Shown in pieces: positions 42,612 to 52,421 of a stretch of 54,153 nucleotides of DNA (position 1 is its first letter; each line of letters begins with the position of its first letter). Position numbers and translations under genes: made by a program. Location: the IMG/VR virus record IMGVR_UViG_3300048797_000107, positions 1-54,153 of that record; one strand, written 5' to 3'. The notes under the pieces were generated by a model. The model ran no database searches. It saw only the letters and a program-made list of their open reading frames with translations, and had not been told where the DNA came from. Source of the DNA: a virus.

Positions 42612-43192
42612 CACATTTAATCGCTACCCCAATAAAACAGTATCGAGAGCAGTATGGGTTATCTCTGTTTGTGGAAACAGGTTGCCAGGATGGCGAAGGA
42701 ATGAGTTTTGCCAAAAAATGTGGGTTTGACGAGCATTTTCTATTTTCCTGCGATATCAGGCAAGAAGCGGTAGATTCTGCTTACCGGTTGCTACCCGAAG
42801 CGTTCATTATGAACACTGATAGTCTCACATTCCTAGAGACTCTCCTGCCTAGACTTCCGGGGCCTACACTCTTCTGGTTGGATGCTCATTTTCCTGCTTT
42901 TTACGATGTGGAGGAGACCTCTGAAACTCGTTGGCCCTTATTCAAGGAGTTAGAACTCATCAGAGCCTTGAAACCTAACATAGAGAGGGATGTGATCATT
43001 TGTGATGACATGAGGATGTTGGTGAACCCCCAAAACCCGAATTTTACGGTGGATCAGGTGAAGGAAAATCATGTCAAGTATATAAATGTGAATTGGGAGG
43101 AGTTTACTGGAACTTTTTCTTCCACGCATACTGCACAGAGTATTAAAACAGATACGGGGATACTTGTATTCCTGCCCAAAGGAGAAGTTTAA
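42608..43192 (+). CDS. SAM methyltransferase-like protein
   Basis: 194 residues with ATGA overlap. FVETGCQDGEGMSFAKKCG resembles a motif I, followed by FSCDIRQEAVDSAYRLLPEA and TLFWLDAHFPAFYDVEETSE, typical of a methyltransferase-type Rossmann fold with D-A-H. The C-terminal FSSTHTAQSIKTDTGILVFL segment resembles a terminal beta strand. Probably modifies a glycan made by its neighbours. Substrate unknown. Confidence 0.65.
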   Translation: MTHLIATPIKQYREQYGLSLFVETGCQDGEGMSFAKKCGFDEHFLFSCDIRQEAVDSAYRLLPEAFIMNTDSLTFLETLLPRLPGPTLFWLDAHFPAFYDVEETSETRWPLFKELELIRALKPNIERDVIICDDMRMLVNPQNPNFTVDQVKENHVKYINVNWEEFTGTFSSTHTAQSIKTDTGILVFLPKGEV

Positions 43193-45993
43193 TGGCAAAT
43201 TGCCCAATTTGTTCCACCCAGACGGTTCATAAGTATCAGGACACCCCCTATTGGATGTGCCCTGTTTGTGATTGCTGGTTCCAGAACCCTATGCCCCCCA
43301 AAGTCTATGAGGCTGCTCATGAAAAAGACCAAAATGGCGGGTTTACAGGTCATCTAATGTCCGACTATGAAAAAGGGATCAATCAGTCTCTCGCAGAGAG
43401 CATCCTCAATAACTTCATGGGAGGGAAACCCGGCAAGGTGTTGGACATTGGCTCAAAATTTCCATATTTGAGCTATTGTTTTAAGGAACTAGGATGTGAA
43501 GCCTTTGGAATGGATAACATTGAAATTGTTCCAGAATACAGCAAGGAGCTTGATGTTCCGATGTTGATGGCTGACTTTGAGGCCCTCACTGAAGAGCAGA
43601 TTAGGGAGTGGACTCATACAGAAAAATTCCAGGCTGTTACCATGATTCATTTGATGGAACATCTCTATAACCCACTGGCCGCTCTAGGAAAAATAAAGAG
43701 TTTGCTAGCTAATGATGGGATCCTTTTCTTACGCCTTCCAGATCATGGAGTGAGCGGATTTGAACGAGATTTAGATGAGGGGCACTATACAATTCATCCG
43801 TTCTTCCACTCCTTATCCAGTATTTTAGAGCTTCTGGTTCAAGGGCAAGACCTTTTCACTATAGATTGGACTTCTCCGATGGATGGAGCAGGGCAACGAG
43901 ATATCGTGCTGCGCCCCATCCAGAAAAAGCCAGAAGTCTGGTGTGGGATGATTGTCAAAAATGAGGAACGTGATCTTCCCCGTGTTCTAAAATCCATTGA
44001 AGATGTGGTGGATGGTTTGGTCGTCATTGACACCGGCTCTACGGACAAGACTGAGGAAGTGGCCAAGGCTGCTTGGACTAAGCCCCTTACCTTCGAAACC
44101 TATACGGGGGCCTCAAAGCAGGATGAATCTGGAGATTGGAAGCTGTGGGACTTCAGTAAGGCCAGGAACATATTCGTAGATAAGATTGATCGGATTCCCT
44201 CTGCCGACTATCTAATTTGGTTTGATGCAGATGACGAGCTATTGACTCCTGAGAATTTAAAACGTGCCTTCTATCTGACTCAATACAAGGTGTTTGGCAT
44301 CATGATTGAGACTGATGGCATGAAATGGGTTCACCATCGTGCCTGGAAGACTCGTGAGGGAGTCAACTTCTCAGGACGAATCCATGAATATCCAAATCAT
44401 GGAGGACGACCTGGGATCACCCTCAAGGACAGCGTGATTCACCATGATGCAGCCCCTGGTGTGGGTGAGAATTCTAATCAGCGTAACCTCCGCATTCTAG
44501 AGGCAGAAATCGCAGAAGATCCAAATCCCAGGACCGCTTTCTATCTGGCCAATACGCATAAGGATGCGGGACGTTACGTCCAGGCCGTTAAATACTACGA
44601 CATGCGAATCAGTTTCGGTGATGCGTTCCGTGACGAGTATCTTTTTTCTTGCCTATACAAGGGAAGGTGCGAACGTGCGGCTGGAATGCTGGCCGAAGCA
44701 GAGAAGTCCCTCCTATTTGGTCTCTCCAAGGCTCCTGATTGGTCTGAGTTCTGGATGGAACTGGGCTACATGGCCTTCCAGACCGGCGACTGGAACAAAA
44801 CCATCGGTTACTGCCTTGAGGCATTCGGACGCAAGCAGGAGCCCACAGAACTCTGGCGTGAACCCAACAAATACACTGACCAGCCGACTCGGATGCTCAG
44901 TTTCTGCTATGAGAACCTTGGGGACAAGGAGGCAGCTTACAAATGGGCTGCTGAAGCCAAGAAACAGATCGGATGCGAGGATAAGGAGTGGGACCAGAGG
45001 GTCAATGCCCTAAATCAGGCTCTAATCTCCCAGAACTATCTAAAAAAAACGACGAAGAAAGTTAAACAAATTGCCCTTAATCGACCGGGTGCTGTCGGAG
45101 ACATTTTAATCACGCTTAATTTGATTCCAAGTCTCAAAAAGAAGCACCCTAATTGCAAAATACACTATTACTGCCATCCAGCAATTGGTGCGGAACTAGA
45201 GTTGATGTTTAAAGATGCTGGGGTAGACGCATGGTTTGATTTCAACACACTGGCAGGGAAGGCGCATGAATATGAGAAAGTTATCAATTTAATCGGTTAT
45301 CCTCTTCATGAAGATTACCCTAATACGGAAATGCGACAGCATCTAATTAAGTATTTTGCAAAAGAAATGGGGCTCCCCGAAGAGATGGTGGCGCTGAGCC
45401 TCCCTACTCCCTCTATTGACCGAGAAAAGTTAGAGCTACCAGCCGACTATGCAACCCTACAAGTAAAGGCAGGATGGTCAGTGTACAAGTCAATCAGTGC
45501 TGAACGGTGGGGAGAGATAGTCAAACAATGCCCCAGCATCCCCTTTATACAGATTGGCGGAAGTGGGGATCCCAAAATCCCTGGAGTGGACCATACCCAT
45601 ATGGGAAAGACCCTCAAACTAGCAATTGATTTGATTGCTAATGCAAAAATGCACGTGGGGGTAGACTCATTCCCAAACCATGTGACCAATTATATTTGGA
45701 GCAAAGGAGACGGAAAGCCCTATAAGGTTCCTGCTGTTATTCTCTGGGGGTCAACAAGTGCTCAGGGCTCGGGCTACGATCACAATCTGAACATTGGGGT
45801 AAAACTGCCATGCCGCCCATGCTACAAAGAGGATCCAGCTATTTCCTCTATGTCTAAAGGGCCGTGCGATAACCCTCCTGGGCAAGATTATGCCCATCCT
45901 TGTCACGCTTGTATGGCCGGAATCCCAAATGAAGTGGTGGCAAAAGCAATCAAAAATGTTTGGGAAGGTGGAAAATGGGTGGAATCTACCTAA
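43192..45993 (+). CDS. Multidomain methyltransferase, GT2, TPR and GT9 protein
   Basis: 933 residues. Domains in order: a zinc-ribbon CPIC (4-7) and CPVC (23-26); a methyltransferase (KVLDIGSKFPYLSY near 82, AVTMIHLMEHLYNP near 148, to ~240); a GT2 glycosyltransferase (MIVKNEERDLPRVLKSIEDV at ~253, VIDTGSTDKT, and DADD at 345-348, to ~430); a TPR-like helical region (~435-615); and a GT9-type domain (~620-933, GAVGDILITLNLIPSLKK and GVDSFPNHVTN). A cysteine cluster, CRPC, sits near the end. One polypeptide could methylate and add two sugars. The ATG overlaps the previous stop. Confidence 0.8.
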   Translation: MANCPICSTQTVHKYQDTPYWMCPVCDCWFQNPMPPKVYEAAHEKDQNGGFTGHLMSDYEKGINQSLAESILNNFMGGKPGKVLDIGSKFPYLSYCFKELGCEAFGMDNIEIVPEYSKELDVPMLMADFEALTEEQIREWTHTEKFQAVTMIHLMEHLYNPLAALGKIKSLLANDGILFLRLPDHGVSGFERDLDEGHYTIHPFFHSLSSILELLVQGQDLFTIDWTSPMDGAGQRDIVLRPIQKKPEVWCGMIVKNEERDLPRVLKSIEDVVDGLVVIDTGSTDKTEEVAKAAWTKPLTFETYTGASKQDESGDWKLWDFSKARNIFVDKIDRIPSADYLIWFDADDELLTPENLKRAFYLTQYKVFGIMIETDGMKWVHHRAWKTREGVNFSGRIHEYPNHGGRPGITLKDSVIHHDAAPGVGENSNQRNLRILEAEIAEDPNPRTAFYLANTHKDAGRYVQAVKYYDMRISFGDAFRDEYLFSCLYKGRCERAAGMLAEAEKSLLFGLSKAPDWSEFWMELGYMAFQTGDWNKTIGYCLEAFGRKQEPTELWREPNKYTDQPTRMLSFCYENLGDKEAAYKWAAEAKKQIGCEDKEWDQRVNALNQALISQNYLKKTTKKVKQIALNRPGAVGDILITLNLIPSLKKKHPNCKIHYYCHPAIGAELELMFKDAGVDAWFDFNTLAGKAHEYEKVINLIGYPLHEDYPNTEMRQHLIKYFAKEMGLPEEMVALSLPTPSIDREKLELPADYATLQVKAGWSVYKSISAERWGEIVKQCPSIPFIQIGGSGDPKIPGVDHTHMGKTLKLAIDLIANAKMHVGVDSFPNHVTNYIWSKGDGKPYKVPAVILWGSTSAQGSGYDHNLNIGVKLPCRPCYKEDPAISSMSKGPCDNPPGQDYAHPCHACMAGIPNEVVAKAIKNVWEGGKWVEST

Positions 45994-46769
45994 TAATCAA
46001 TGTAATTTCTAACAAAGGGTACGTAGGCCAATCGTGCAACCCTAAAAGACGGTGGGTACAGCACAAATGCAACCTTAAACACCAGCGTCACTCTTGCCAT
46101 TATTTACAGAACTCCTGGAATAAATATGGTGCAGACGCCTTTATCTTTGAGATTCTGGAGGTGTGTTCTGACAATCTTCTAACTGAAACTGAGCAGTATT
46201 GGATGAATTCTCTCAGATTTATGGGGGCATCTCTCTATAATACTGCCCCTGCGGCGGGATCTTGCTTAGGGCTAAAACATACTGAGAAGGCGAAACAGAA
46301 GCTATCCCTAGCTAAGAAAGGTGTGCCTTTTTCGGAAGAGCATAAAAAAGCATTATCAGTTGCACGAAAAGCCCGAGCCCCCCACTCTGAGGAAACAAAA
46401 AAGAGGGTGTCTGAGTCTCAGCATCACAGGCCACCTCCATCAGAGGGGGTAAGAAAGAGAACCTCGGCAACTCTAATGGGGCATAAAGTTAGTGACGAGA
46501 CAAGAAAAAAGATAGCAGAGACATTGACAGGCCGAACTCCTGTGAATAAAGGGGCATCTCCTACCAAAGAAACCAGGATTCGTATGTCAACCGCCCAAAA
46601 ACTTAGATTTAAGCAGCAATCAGCCCTAAACAAAATACATGTGGGTATTGAGACGGAAGCCATAAGATTGTGGAAAACACGAAGTATATCAAACAAAGCG
46701 ATAGCCCGTCAATTAGGGCTGAGTGCTTCCACTATAACAAATATTGTAAGAAGGAACGGTCTAAAATAG
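45975..46769 (+). CDS. GIY-YIG homing endonuclease with C-terminal helix-turn-helix
   Basis: 264 residues from ATG 45975 (GGAAGG upstream), starting inside the 3' end of the multidomain gene, whose stop is at 45991-45993. G-G-I-Y-L-I-I-N and GYVGQS form the core, with KRRWVQHK, TETEQYWMNSL and LYNTAPAAGSCLG. NUMOD3 motifs follow (SEEHKKALSVARKAR, SEETKKRVSESQHH, SDETRKKIAETLTG). The C-terminus SNKAIARQLGLSASTITNIV is an HTH that may bind the target. It is the one endonuclease here with a clear HTH. Confidence 0.9.
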   Translation: MGGIYLIINVISNKGYVGQSCNPKRRWVQHKCNLKHQRHSCHYLQNSWNKYGADAFIFEILEVCSDNLLTETEQYWMNSLRFMGASLYNTAPAAGSCLGLKHTEKAKQKLSLAKKGVPFSEEHKKALSVARKARAPHSEETKKRVSESQHHRPPPSEGVRKRTSATLMGHKVSDETRKKIAETLTGRTPVNKGASPTKETRIRMSTAQKLRFKQQSALNKIHVGIETEAIRLWKTRSISNKAIARQLGLSASTITNIVRRNGLK

Positions 46770-46784
46770 CCTTAGAAGCTAAGG
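46770..46784. terminator. Short hairpin between convergent genes
   Basis: CCTTAG and CTAAGG form a 6-bp stem with a 3-base loop, across the end of the minus-strand fibre gene and just after the endonuclease stop. Neither side has a good T-tract, so it is at best a weak bidirectional terminator. Confidence 0.3.
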
Positions 46785-48419
46785 GTGAATAGAGTAGAGT
46801 AACCAATCCCACATTTGTTGCGTAGTCAAACCTACAAATGTGGAGCCTGCCGGAATCCCCCCAACCGTAACTGGTGTGGGGGTTTCGTTCGTATAGGTGT
46901 CTGGGCTCCCACCAATGGAAATGAGTTCCCCACGCATGTCAATATATAGACCACTCGATGAGCTAGTAGCCAAAAACAGTGGCTTACTGACCTGACCATC
47001 CGCCAAAGGCTCTGTGGACGTTAATCCCCCAGGAATCTGGGCACTCAAAAAATAGGTTGTACCGGGAATCAGGCCGCTTAGACCAACTATATATCCAGAA
47101 GTGGTGATGGTGAAATTATCTAGATCAATAACGTTTGAAACCAGACCATACACCTCAGAATCAACATCCGAATCAGCCTGAGACCACACCCACTCGGTCC
47201 CATCAAATCGAACTGCGTCTCCAATAGAGAAGCCATGGTTAATTTGCATGATGGAATCAGACAATGCCGTCCCATTCGCGCCCAATCCTCCGGATGCAAT
47301 CAATTCACCTCGCATATCTGTGAACAGACCACTAGTAGGGCTGGTAGATAGGAAAATAGGCTTGCTGATTTCCCCATCTCCGGTTGGCTCCGTGGGGGTC
47401 ATCCTACCTGGGGTCACAGCACTAAGAAAATAAGTGGTTCCAGGGGTGAGACCGACCAGACCCGTAACGTACCCAGATGTGGTGATGATGAAGTTATCAG
47501 GATCAACTACAACCGAAACCATTCCGTAAACTTCGGAGTTGGCATCCAAATTAGCCTGAGACCAGACCCATCCGGTGCCATCGTAACGAAGTATATCCCC
47601 AACGGTGAAACCATGAGCAGTCTGCTGGATAGGGTCCAGGAGGGCGGCTCCATTTCCCCCACCGGACCCTCCAGACTGAACCAACTCTCCTCGCATTTCA
47701 ACGAAGAGGCCACTGGTCAGACTCATAGCTAAGAAAATGGGCTTGCTAATTTGCCCAGGGGTAGTGGGTTCGGTCAAAGACATACTCCCCGGCACAGAAT
47801 CGCTGAGGAAATAGGTACCACCAGGAGTGAGGCCAGTCAAACCGGCCACATACCCAGAGGTGGTGAGAGTAAAGGTATTTTGATCCGTTATGCTTGATAC
47901 GATTCCATAAACTTCAGAAGTTGCATCGGTGTTCGCTTGTGCGAGAAACCAAACCGTTCCGTCATACCCCAGGATATCCCCTATCTGAAAACCGTGACTG
48001 GGTTGGGAAATGATATCATTGAGGGAGGTGCCATTGCCTGCTCCCCCACCCCCCGTATCCACATAGGCTGCAAGGGCTGTGGAAAGAGCTGGTTCGAGCG
48101 AAGCGGGAAGCTTTACAATAATGTTGACTGCGTTGAAATAAACGAATACCGAACCAGCAATTGGAGCAAAATCAGTATAGCGAATGGCCGAAAGGTTGAG
48201 AAGGAAGCCACTCCCGTTTTGCCGCAAATCTAGAAAGTAGGGCTGGGCGAGAAGAACAGTCAGCAAGGTCTGGATTTGCACCAGATTGGACGAGGTAGCG
48301 GTAGACTGTCCCCCAAAATAATTGAGGAACATGGTCTTACCATCAATCTGTACGTAATTGATCTGACGAGTATTGATTTGAATCGTCCGACCATATTCGT
48401 TGACAATACTTACATACAT
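46779..48419 (-). CDS. Tail fibre with three tandem ~125-residue repeats
   Basis: 546 residues. After a ~125-residue N-terminal domain, three repeats span residues ~129-251, ~256-378 and ~382-504. Each reads N-G-x-x-L-x-D-x-I, HGFxxGDxxxYDGTxW, SEVYGxVS, TTSGYxxGLxGLxPGxTYFLS, EPT, SKPxFLxxS and MRGEL. A short C-terminus (VGLTTQQMWDWLLYSIHP) may be the baseplate or fibre tip. Tandem beta repeats are typical of fibres that reach for host receptors. Cotranscribed with the 1328-residue gene upstream by 13 bases. Confidence 0.75.
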   Translation of the reverse strand: MYVSIVNEYGRTIQINTRQINYVQIDGKTMFLNYFGGQSTATSSNLVQIQTLLTVLLAQPYFLDLRQNGSGFLLNLSAIRYTDFAPIAGSVFVYFNAVNIIVKLPASLEPALSTALAAYVDTGGGGAGNGTSLNDIISQPSHGFQIGDILGYDGTVWFLAQANTDATSEVYGIVSSITDQNTFTLTTSGYVAGLTGLTPGGTYFLSDSVPGSMSLTEPTTPGQISKPIFLAMSLTSGLFVEMRGELVQSGGSGGGNGAALLDPIQQTAHGFTVGDILRYDGTGWVWSQANLDANSEVYGMVSVVVDPDNFIITTSGYVTGLVGLTPGTTYFLSAVTPGRMTPTEPTGDGEISKPIFLSTSPTSGLFTDMRGELIASGGLGANGTALSDSIMQINHGFSIGDAVRFDGTEWVWSQADSDVDSEVYGLVSNVIDLDNFTITTSGYIVGLSGLIPGTTYFLSAQIPGGLTSTEPLADGQVSKPLFLATSSSSGLYIDMRGELISIGGSPDTYTNETPTPVTVGGIPAGSTFVGLTTQQMWDWLLYSIHP

Positions 48420-48432
48420 CTTTTAGCCTTGT

Positions 48433-51400
48433 TTAGTAGAAAAGAAGCTGTCTAAAATTCTCCAAGTTGGTTTCCCGATTGATCCAGAGGTAATTAAGTC
48501 CATCGTTTGTCTGAAAGATTTCCATTCGGTTTCCAAGGAGAGCTGTGGGGGCAGCATAGGGATACATGCCCGCTCCATGAATATGGTTTGTCTTTAAGTC
48601 CATATAATACATTCTCTGGGTTGCTTCTTTGGTGAAGTAAAGTCTATCCTGACCGTCATAAGCATACATTGAGCCAGTAGACAGGGTTTCCGTCTGTGGA
48701 GAGGTTGGTATCATGTAAAATGTATCAGTCGTAATATCTAGTTTATCAAACCCAACTGCTGCCCCGGCACGTGCCGCAATCCACCATTTTCCGGAGTTAC
48801 TAGTATCCGATAAACCAAAAATACCTTCTATGCAAAAACCAGTTCCACGAACAGGCTGCTGGAGTAGTGCATATGAGGTGGCAAGAGTCACTGGGGCGGT
48901 TGTAATAGCTGTCATTGCAATAGTGCAATTGGTATTAGAGCCTACTGAGAACTCCTGAGATTGACCAGTGGCTCCAATCAACTTACATTTACGACCAGCA
49001 AACGCATTAACAACCCACATATAATCAAGGGCAGCATAGGTGAGGGTATTGGCTGCGGGGAGGGAGAGGAGGTATGTCCCAGTTCCACCATTCGCACCAT
49101 TTGGCATCGTAGAGGTTAGCTGTTGGGTTATGACCGTGCCGACTGGGATGGCGCTTGTGGTGATGGCTTCAGCACCGACTGTGCCGGGGTAAGTAGACAG
49201 TGAATAAGTGGAAGACACAGCGTTAAGTGTCCCGGTGAGTAGACCTGTGATAGTCGTCCCTACCGGCACTGCTCCAGCCGTTACGATTGCTCCAATGGTG
49301 ATGGCTCCCACGGCTGGGATTGTAGTTAGAGTCATTATGTTAGTTGCGAATGACGCCTGACCACCAAATGAGCCGGTTCCATTTGAAGCTGTGATAGCTC
49401 CGGCAACAATTGTTCCTGGTGAGGTTGATAAAGAGTATGTGGATGAAACAGCATTCAGGTTACCAGTGAGTAATCCAGTAATGTACGTCCCCGCTGGGAT
49501 ACTTGCAGAAGCACCAGTAATATATTGACCAACAGCTATTGACCCAAGAGTAGGAGCAACTGTTAAAGTCATCACATTGGTGGCGAATGATGCGGAGCCA
49601 CCTGTTGCAAAGGTAAGATTTGAAGTTGTTACTGCCTGAGCAGCGATTGTTCCTGGTGAGGTTGATAATGTATATGTAGATGCGAGAACGTTTAAAGTTC
49701 CAGATGCAAGAGCAATAATAACGGCTCCATTTGCTGCTCCAGCGGACTGGATTGTTTGACCAATAGCAATTGAACCAGAGGTTGGAACAGTTGTAATGGT
49801 AGCTACGTTAGTAGCAAATGACATCTGCCCACCCGTAGAGCCAGTAGATGTAACCAACATTCCTGGGTTGATCTGACCCTGTGGGTAACAGGTCACTGTT
49901 TCAGCCGCTATCGTGCCAACTCCAAAGTTAGAGATTACCGATTCAGCCGATTCTGTAGTCATTGCTGCGCTACAGAGATACACAGCACCAATAGTATTAG
50001 CTGTCCCAGAAGTTAAGGACACTATGGTTGTTCCAGCAGTAATACCAGTTCCTGAAATAAGCTGACCAGGAGCGTATACACCAGTTGTGGGGACCGTAGT
50101 GATGGTCATGGAGGAGCCAGACAGAGAGCACTGACCACCTGCGGAAGCGATTGTTCCTTGGGGAGTCAATGTATATACGGCTCCAAGGGTATTTGCGGTT
50201 CCAGAAGTCAGTGCCGAGATGTAGGTATTGGGAAGAATGCCCACACCAGAGATAAGATTTCCAACCTGGATAACCCCATTTACCGGAGGAACCGTAAGGG
50301 TCATTTGATTGTTGGCGAAGCTAGCGGTGAAGGTGACGGGGTTGATCGTCAGCGTATTACTTCCAGCCGAGATCGAAGCATTTAGATTGCTTGCTTTTGT
50401 TGTGTCTGTTAATAGAGAGGTTGACTGAGTGCCAGTGGCAAGACCACAATCCATCAACCCTGGTGTAGCTCTAGGGGTGAGGATGTAGCGAGTGGTGCCG
50501 GTGATGGGAGCGGTACCCGCCGCTACAAAAATTAATGCGTTGGCTGTGTTTGCCAAAACCTGAAGCACCTGTCCGGTGGCCAAACCAGTCGCAGCGGTCA
50601 CGGCTGAAACAGTCATGTAGCACTGGTACCCGGCCCACTGATTTACTGTCCAATTTTTTGTGTAATCGGTGAGAACTGTGGTGTTTTGAACTCCAGCCAC
50701 CGTATCGACGGCGGGGGTTCCGGCCATCGTATAGGTGAACTGAGTGGTTGAGGGGACACTGTTGATTACGGCGGTGGTGTTGTAATTGGAATCTGTCATC
50801 CCCTTTACCGTGACCGACATACCTACCTTTAGGTAGTGTGGGAATGAAGTGGTGATGGTGGCGTTGGTGGTAGCGTGAACCGCTGAAGCAATGCCAATTG
50901 GGCGCATAGTGCTATAAGTCACCACTGCGTTACAAGCTATACCTGAGTCCTGCCATCTTCCTTCTGTCAGAAGGTCATCACTGTAGTTGTACATGAAGGT
51001 GGTGGCCTGCCCACCAATCATCAGGTAGGTCTTGTTACCATCTGGGAGGATGGAATAAGTAGATGTGGTATCTGTGGTGGTTGCCAAGGGTTTAACTAGG
51101 GTTAAAGTGGTGGCAGTATTTGATGCAATCTGCATATACTGGCCCTTACCTGTCCCGAAGAGAATTTTAACCATAAAATTGGCCCATCTGTTTACTGGCC
51201 AAGTTTTAGTTGAATCGGTTAGGGTAGAGGTGCCTCCGGTGGTGAGGGTTCCGCAATCATACCCTTCTATCACATAATCGGTGGTAGTGTCGGGTGGGGT
51301 GGTGACGGTGGCAAAAGTTAGAACTGTGTTGGTGTTGGAGGCAATTTTTGATAACTGCCCTTCACCGGTTCCACCCGTGAAGTTAATGTAGTACCCAGCG

Positions 51401-52419
51401 AACTGATTCACTGCCCAATTTTGAGTAGTGTCAGTTAGGGTGGTGGCGGTTCCAGCGACTGTAGCGGTTCCTCTGGTCCACACAACAGCCGCATACCCAG
51501 CATGGTCACAGTTTCCATCAGTTCCAACTGCTGATACGTTTAGAGTATTAGCAGTTTTGATGTACCAAAGGTCCGAAGCAATGTCGTAGTATTGAAGAGT
51601 ATAGAATGGAGTGGCCGCTGCACTAGAATATAAGGAAATGACCCCTGACTCAACCATATACTGAGAGGTTTTATCAGGAGTGATCAACCATGGTGAATCA
51701 ACTGTGACAACCGAAGACTCAATCACATAAATAGACTGGGAGCCAGCGGTTGCGACAATGGCTGGTGAGGTGATGTTAGGATTACACCAAGTGCTTTGAG
51801 CGGATATGGTGGAGTCACCAAGGGTTAGGACCGTAGCCGAATTGTATAGAATTCTACGAACTTGACCCACACCCGTTCCATACGAAATACGAAGCTGGTA
51901 GCCAGCCCATTGGTTGGGAGTCCAGGCTTTCGTAGCATCAGTAATGGTGAAGGAACCTAAAACGTTATTCACAGCCGTAGGGACGCCAGTTTCAACGATC
52001 ACGGGCTCATTAACGTATGAAATGATTCTACGTTGCCCCATACCGGTCCCACCAATAATTTTTACATCATAACCTCTAAAAGAGCCAGAAGAATAAGCTG
52101 GAATAGTCAGAGTGTTGGAGGTAGCCCCCAAGACAAACCCTTCTATGCCCTGACACTGTTCAAATTCTATATCCGCCCATGTGGCTGGAGCAATGGGTGG
52201 GGTTTGAAGTTGTTCAAACGTATCCGTATAGGTGTCATAACGCCAAAAGTTAGCAGCAGTAATCAAGTAGTAGATATACCTACCTTGTATTTTGTTGTAC
52301 TGGCTATTATTAGCTGAGCAGGTGCAAGATGGGACTGCTGATGCGATTGGAGAGAAGCGAAGCCATTCCCAGACAGGGAGGTCAACCTGCTTGCGTAAAG
52401 TGTTAATAAGTGATGCCAT
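48433..52419 (-). CDS. Giant repeat-rich tail fibre or adhesin
   Basis: 1328 residues, AAGGA before the ATG. Two repeat classes. Residues ~120-660: units with TDxTKxW, NQWAGY, GTGxGQxxxI and SNTxTxLT at ~150, ~325, ~395 and ~580. Residues ~690-1110: Ser/Thr/Ala/Gly-rich units with SFATNxMTLTTxP, G-x-I-x-x-G-Q-x-I, GTxIxxLxSGTxNA and STYxLSTSPGTI, at least five times. The last ~180 residues (GKWWIAARAGAAVGFDKLDI onward) differ and look like a globular tip. Receptor binding is inferred. Confidence 0.7.
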   Translation of the reverse strand: MASLINTLRKQVDLPVWEWLRFSPIASAVPSCTCSANNSQYNKIQGRYIYYLITAANFWRYDTYTDTFEQLQTPPIAPATWADIEFEQCQGIEGFVLGATSNTLTIPAYSSGSFRGYDVKIIGGTGMGQRRIISYVNEPVIVETGVPTAVNNVLGSFTITDATKAWTPNQWAGYQLRISYGTGVGQVRRILYNSATVLTLGDSTISAQSTWCNPNITSPAIVATAGSQSIYVIESSVVTVDSPWLITPDKTSQYMVESGVISLYSSAAATPFYTLQYYDIASDLWYIKTANTLNVSAVGTDGNCDHAGYAAVVWTRGTATVAGTATTLTDTTQNWAVNQFAGYYINFTGGTGEGQLSKIASNTNTVLTFATVTTPPDTTTDYVIEGYDCGTLTTGGTSTLTDSTKTWPVNRWANFMVKILFGTGKGQYMQIASNTATTLTLVKPLATTTDTTSTYSILPDGNKTYLMIGGQATTFMYNYSDDLLTEGRWQDSGIACNAVVTYSTMRPIGIASAVHATTNATITTSFPHYLKVGMSVTVKGMTDSNYNTTAVINSVPSTTQFTYTMAGTPAVDTVAGVQNTTVLTDYTKNWTVNQWAGYQCYMTVSAVTAATGLATGQVLQVLANTANALIFVAAGTAPITGTTRYILTPRATPGLMDCGLATGTQSTSLLTDTTKASNLNASISAGSNTLTINPVTFTASFANNQMTLTVPPVNGVIQVGNLISGVGILPNTYISALTSGTANTLGAVYTLTPQGTIASAGGQCSLSGSSMTITTVPTTGVYAPGQLISGTGITAGTTIVSLTSGTANTIGAVYLCSAAMTTESAESVISNFGVGTIAAETVTCYPQGQINPGMLVTSTGSTGGQMSFATNVATITTVPTSGSIAIGQTIQSAGAANGAVIIALASGTLNVLASTYTLSTSPGTIAAQAVTTSNLTFATGGSASFATNVMTLTVAPTLGSIAVGQYITGASASIPAGTYITGLLTGNLNAVSSTYSLSTSPGTIVAGAITASNGTGSFGGQASFATNIMTLTTIPAVGAITIGAIVTAGAVPVGTTITGLLTGTLNAVSSTYSLSTYPGTVGAEAITTSAIPVGTVITQQLTSTMPNGANGGTGTYLLSLPAANTLTYAALDYMWVVNAFAGRKCKLIGATGQSQEFSVGSNTNCTIAMTAITTAPVTLATSYALLQQPVRGTGFCIEGIFGLSDTSNSGKWWIAARAGAAVGFDKLDITTDTFYMIPTSPQTETLSTGSMYAYDGQDRLYFTKEATQRMYYMDLKTNHIHGAGMYPYAAPTALLGNRMEIFQTNDGLNYLWINRETNLENFRQLLFY

Positions 52420-52421
52420 AT

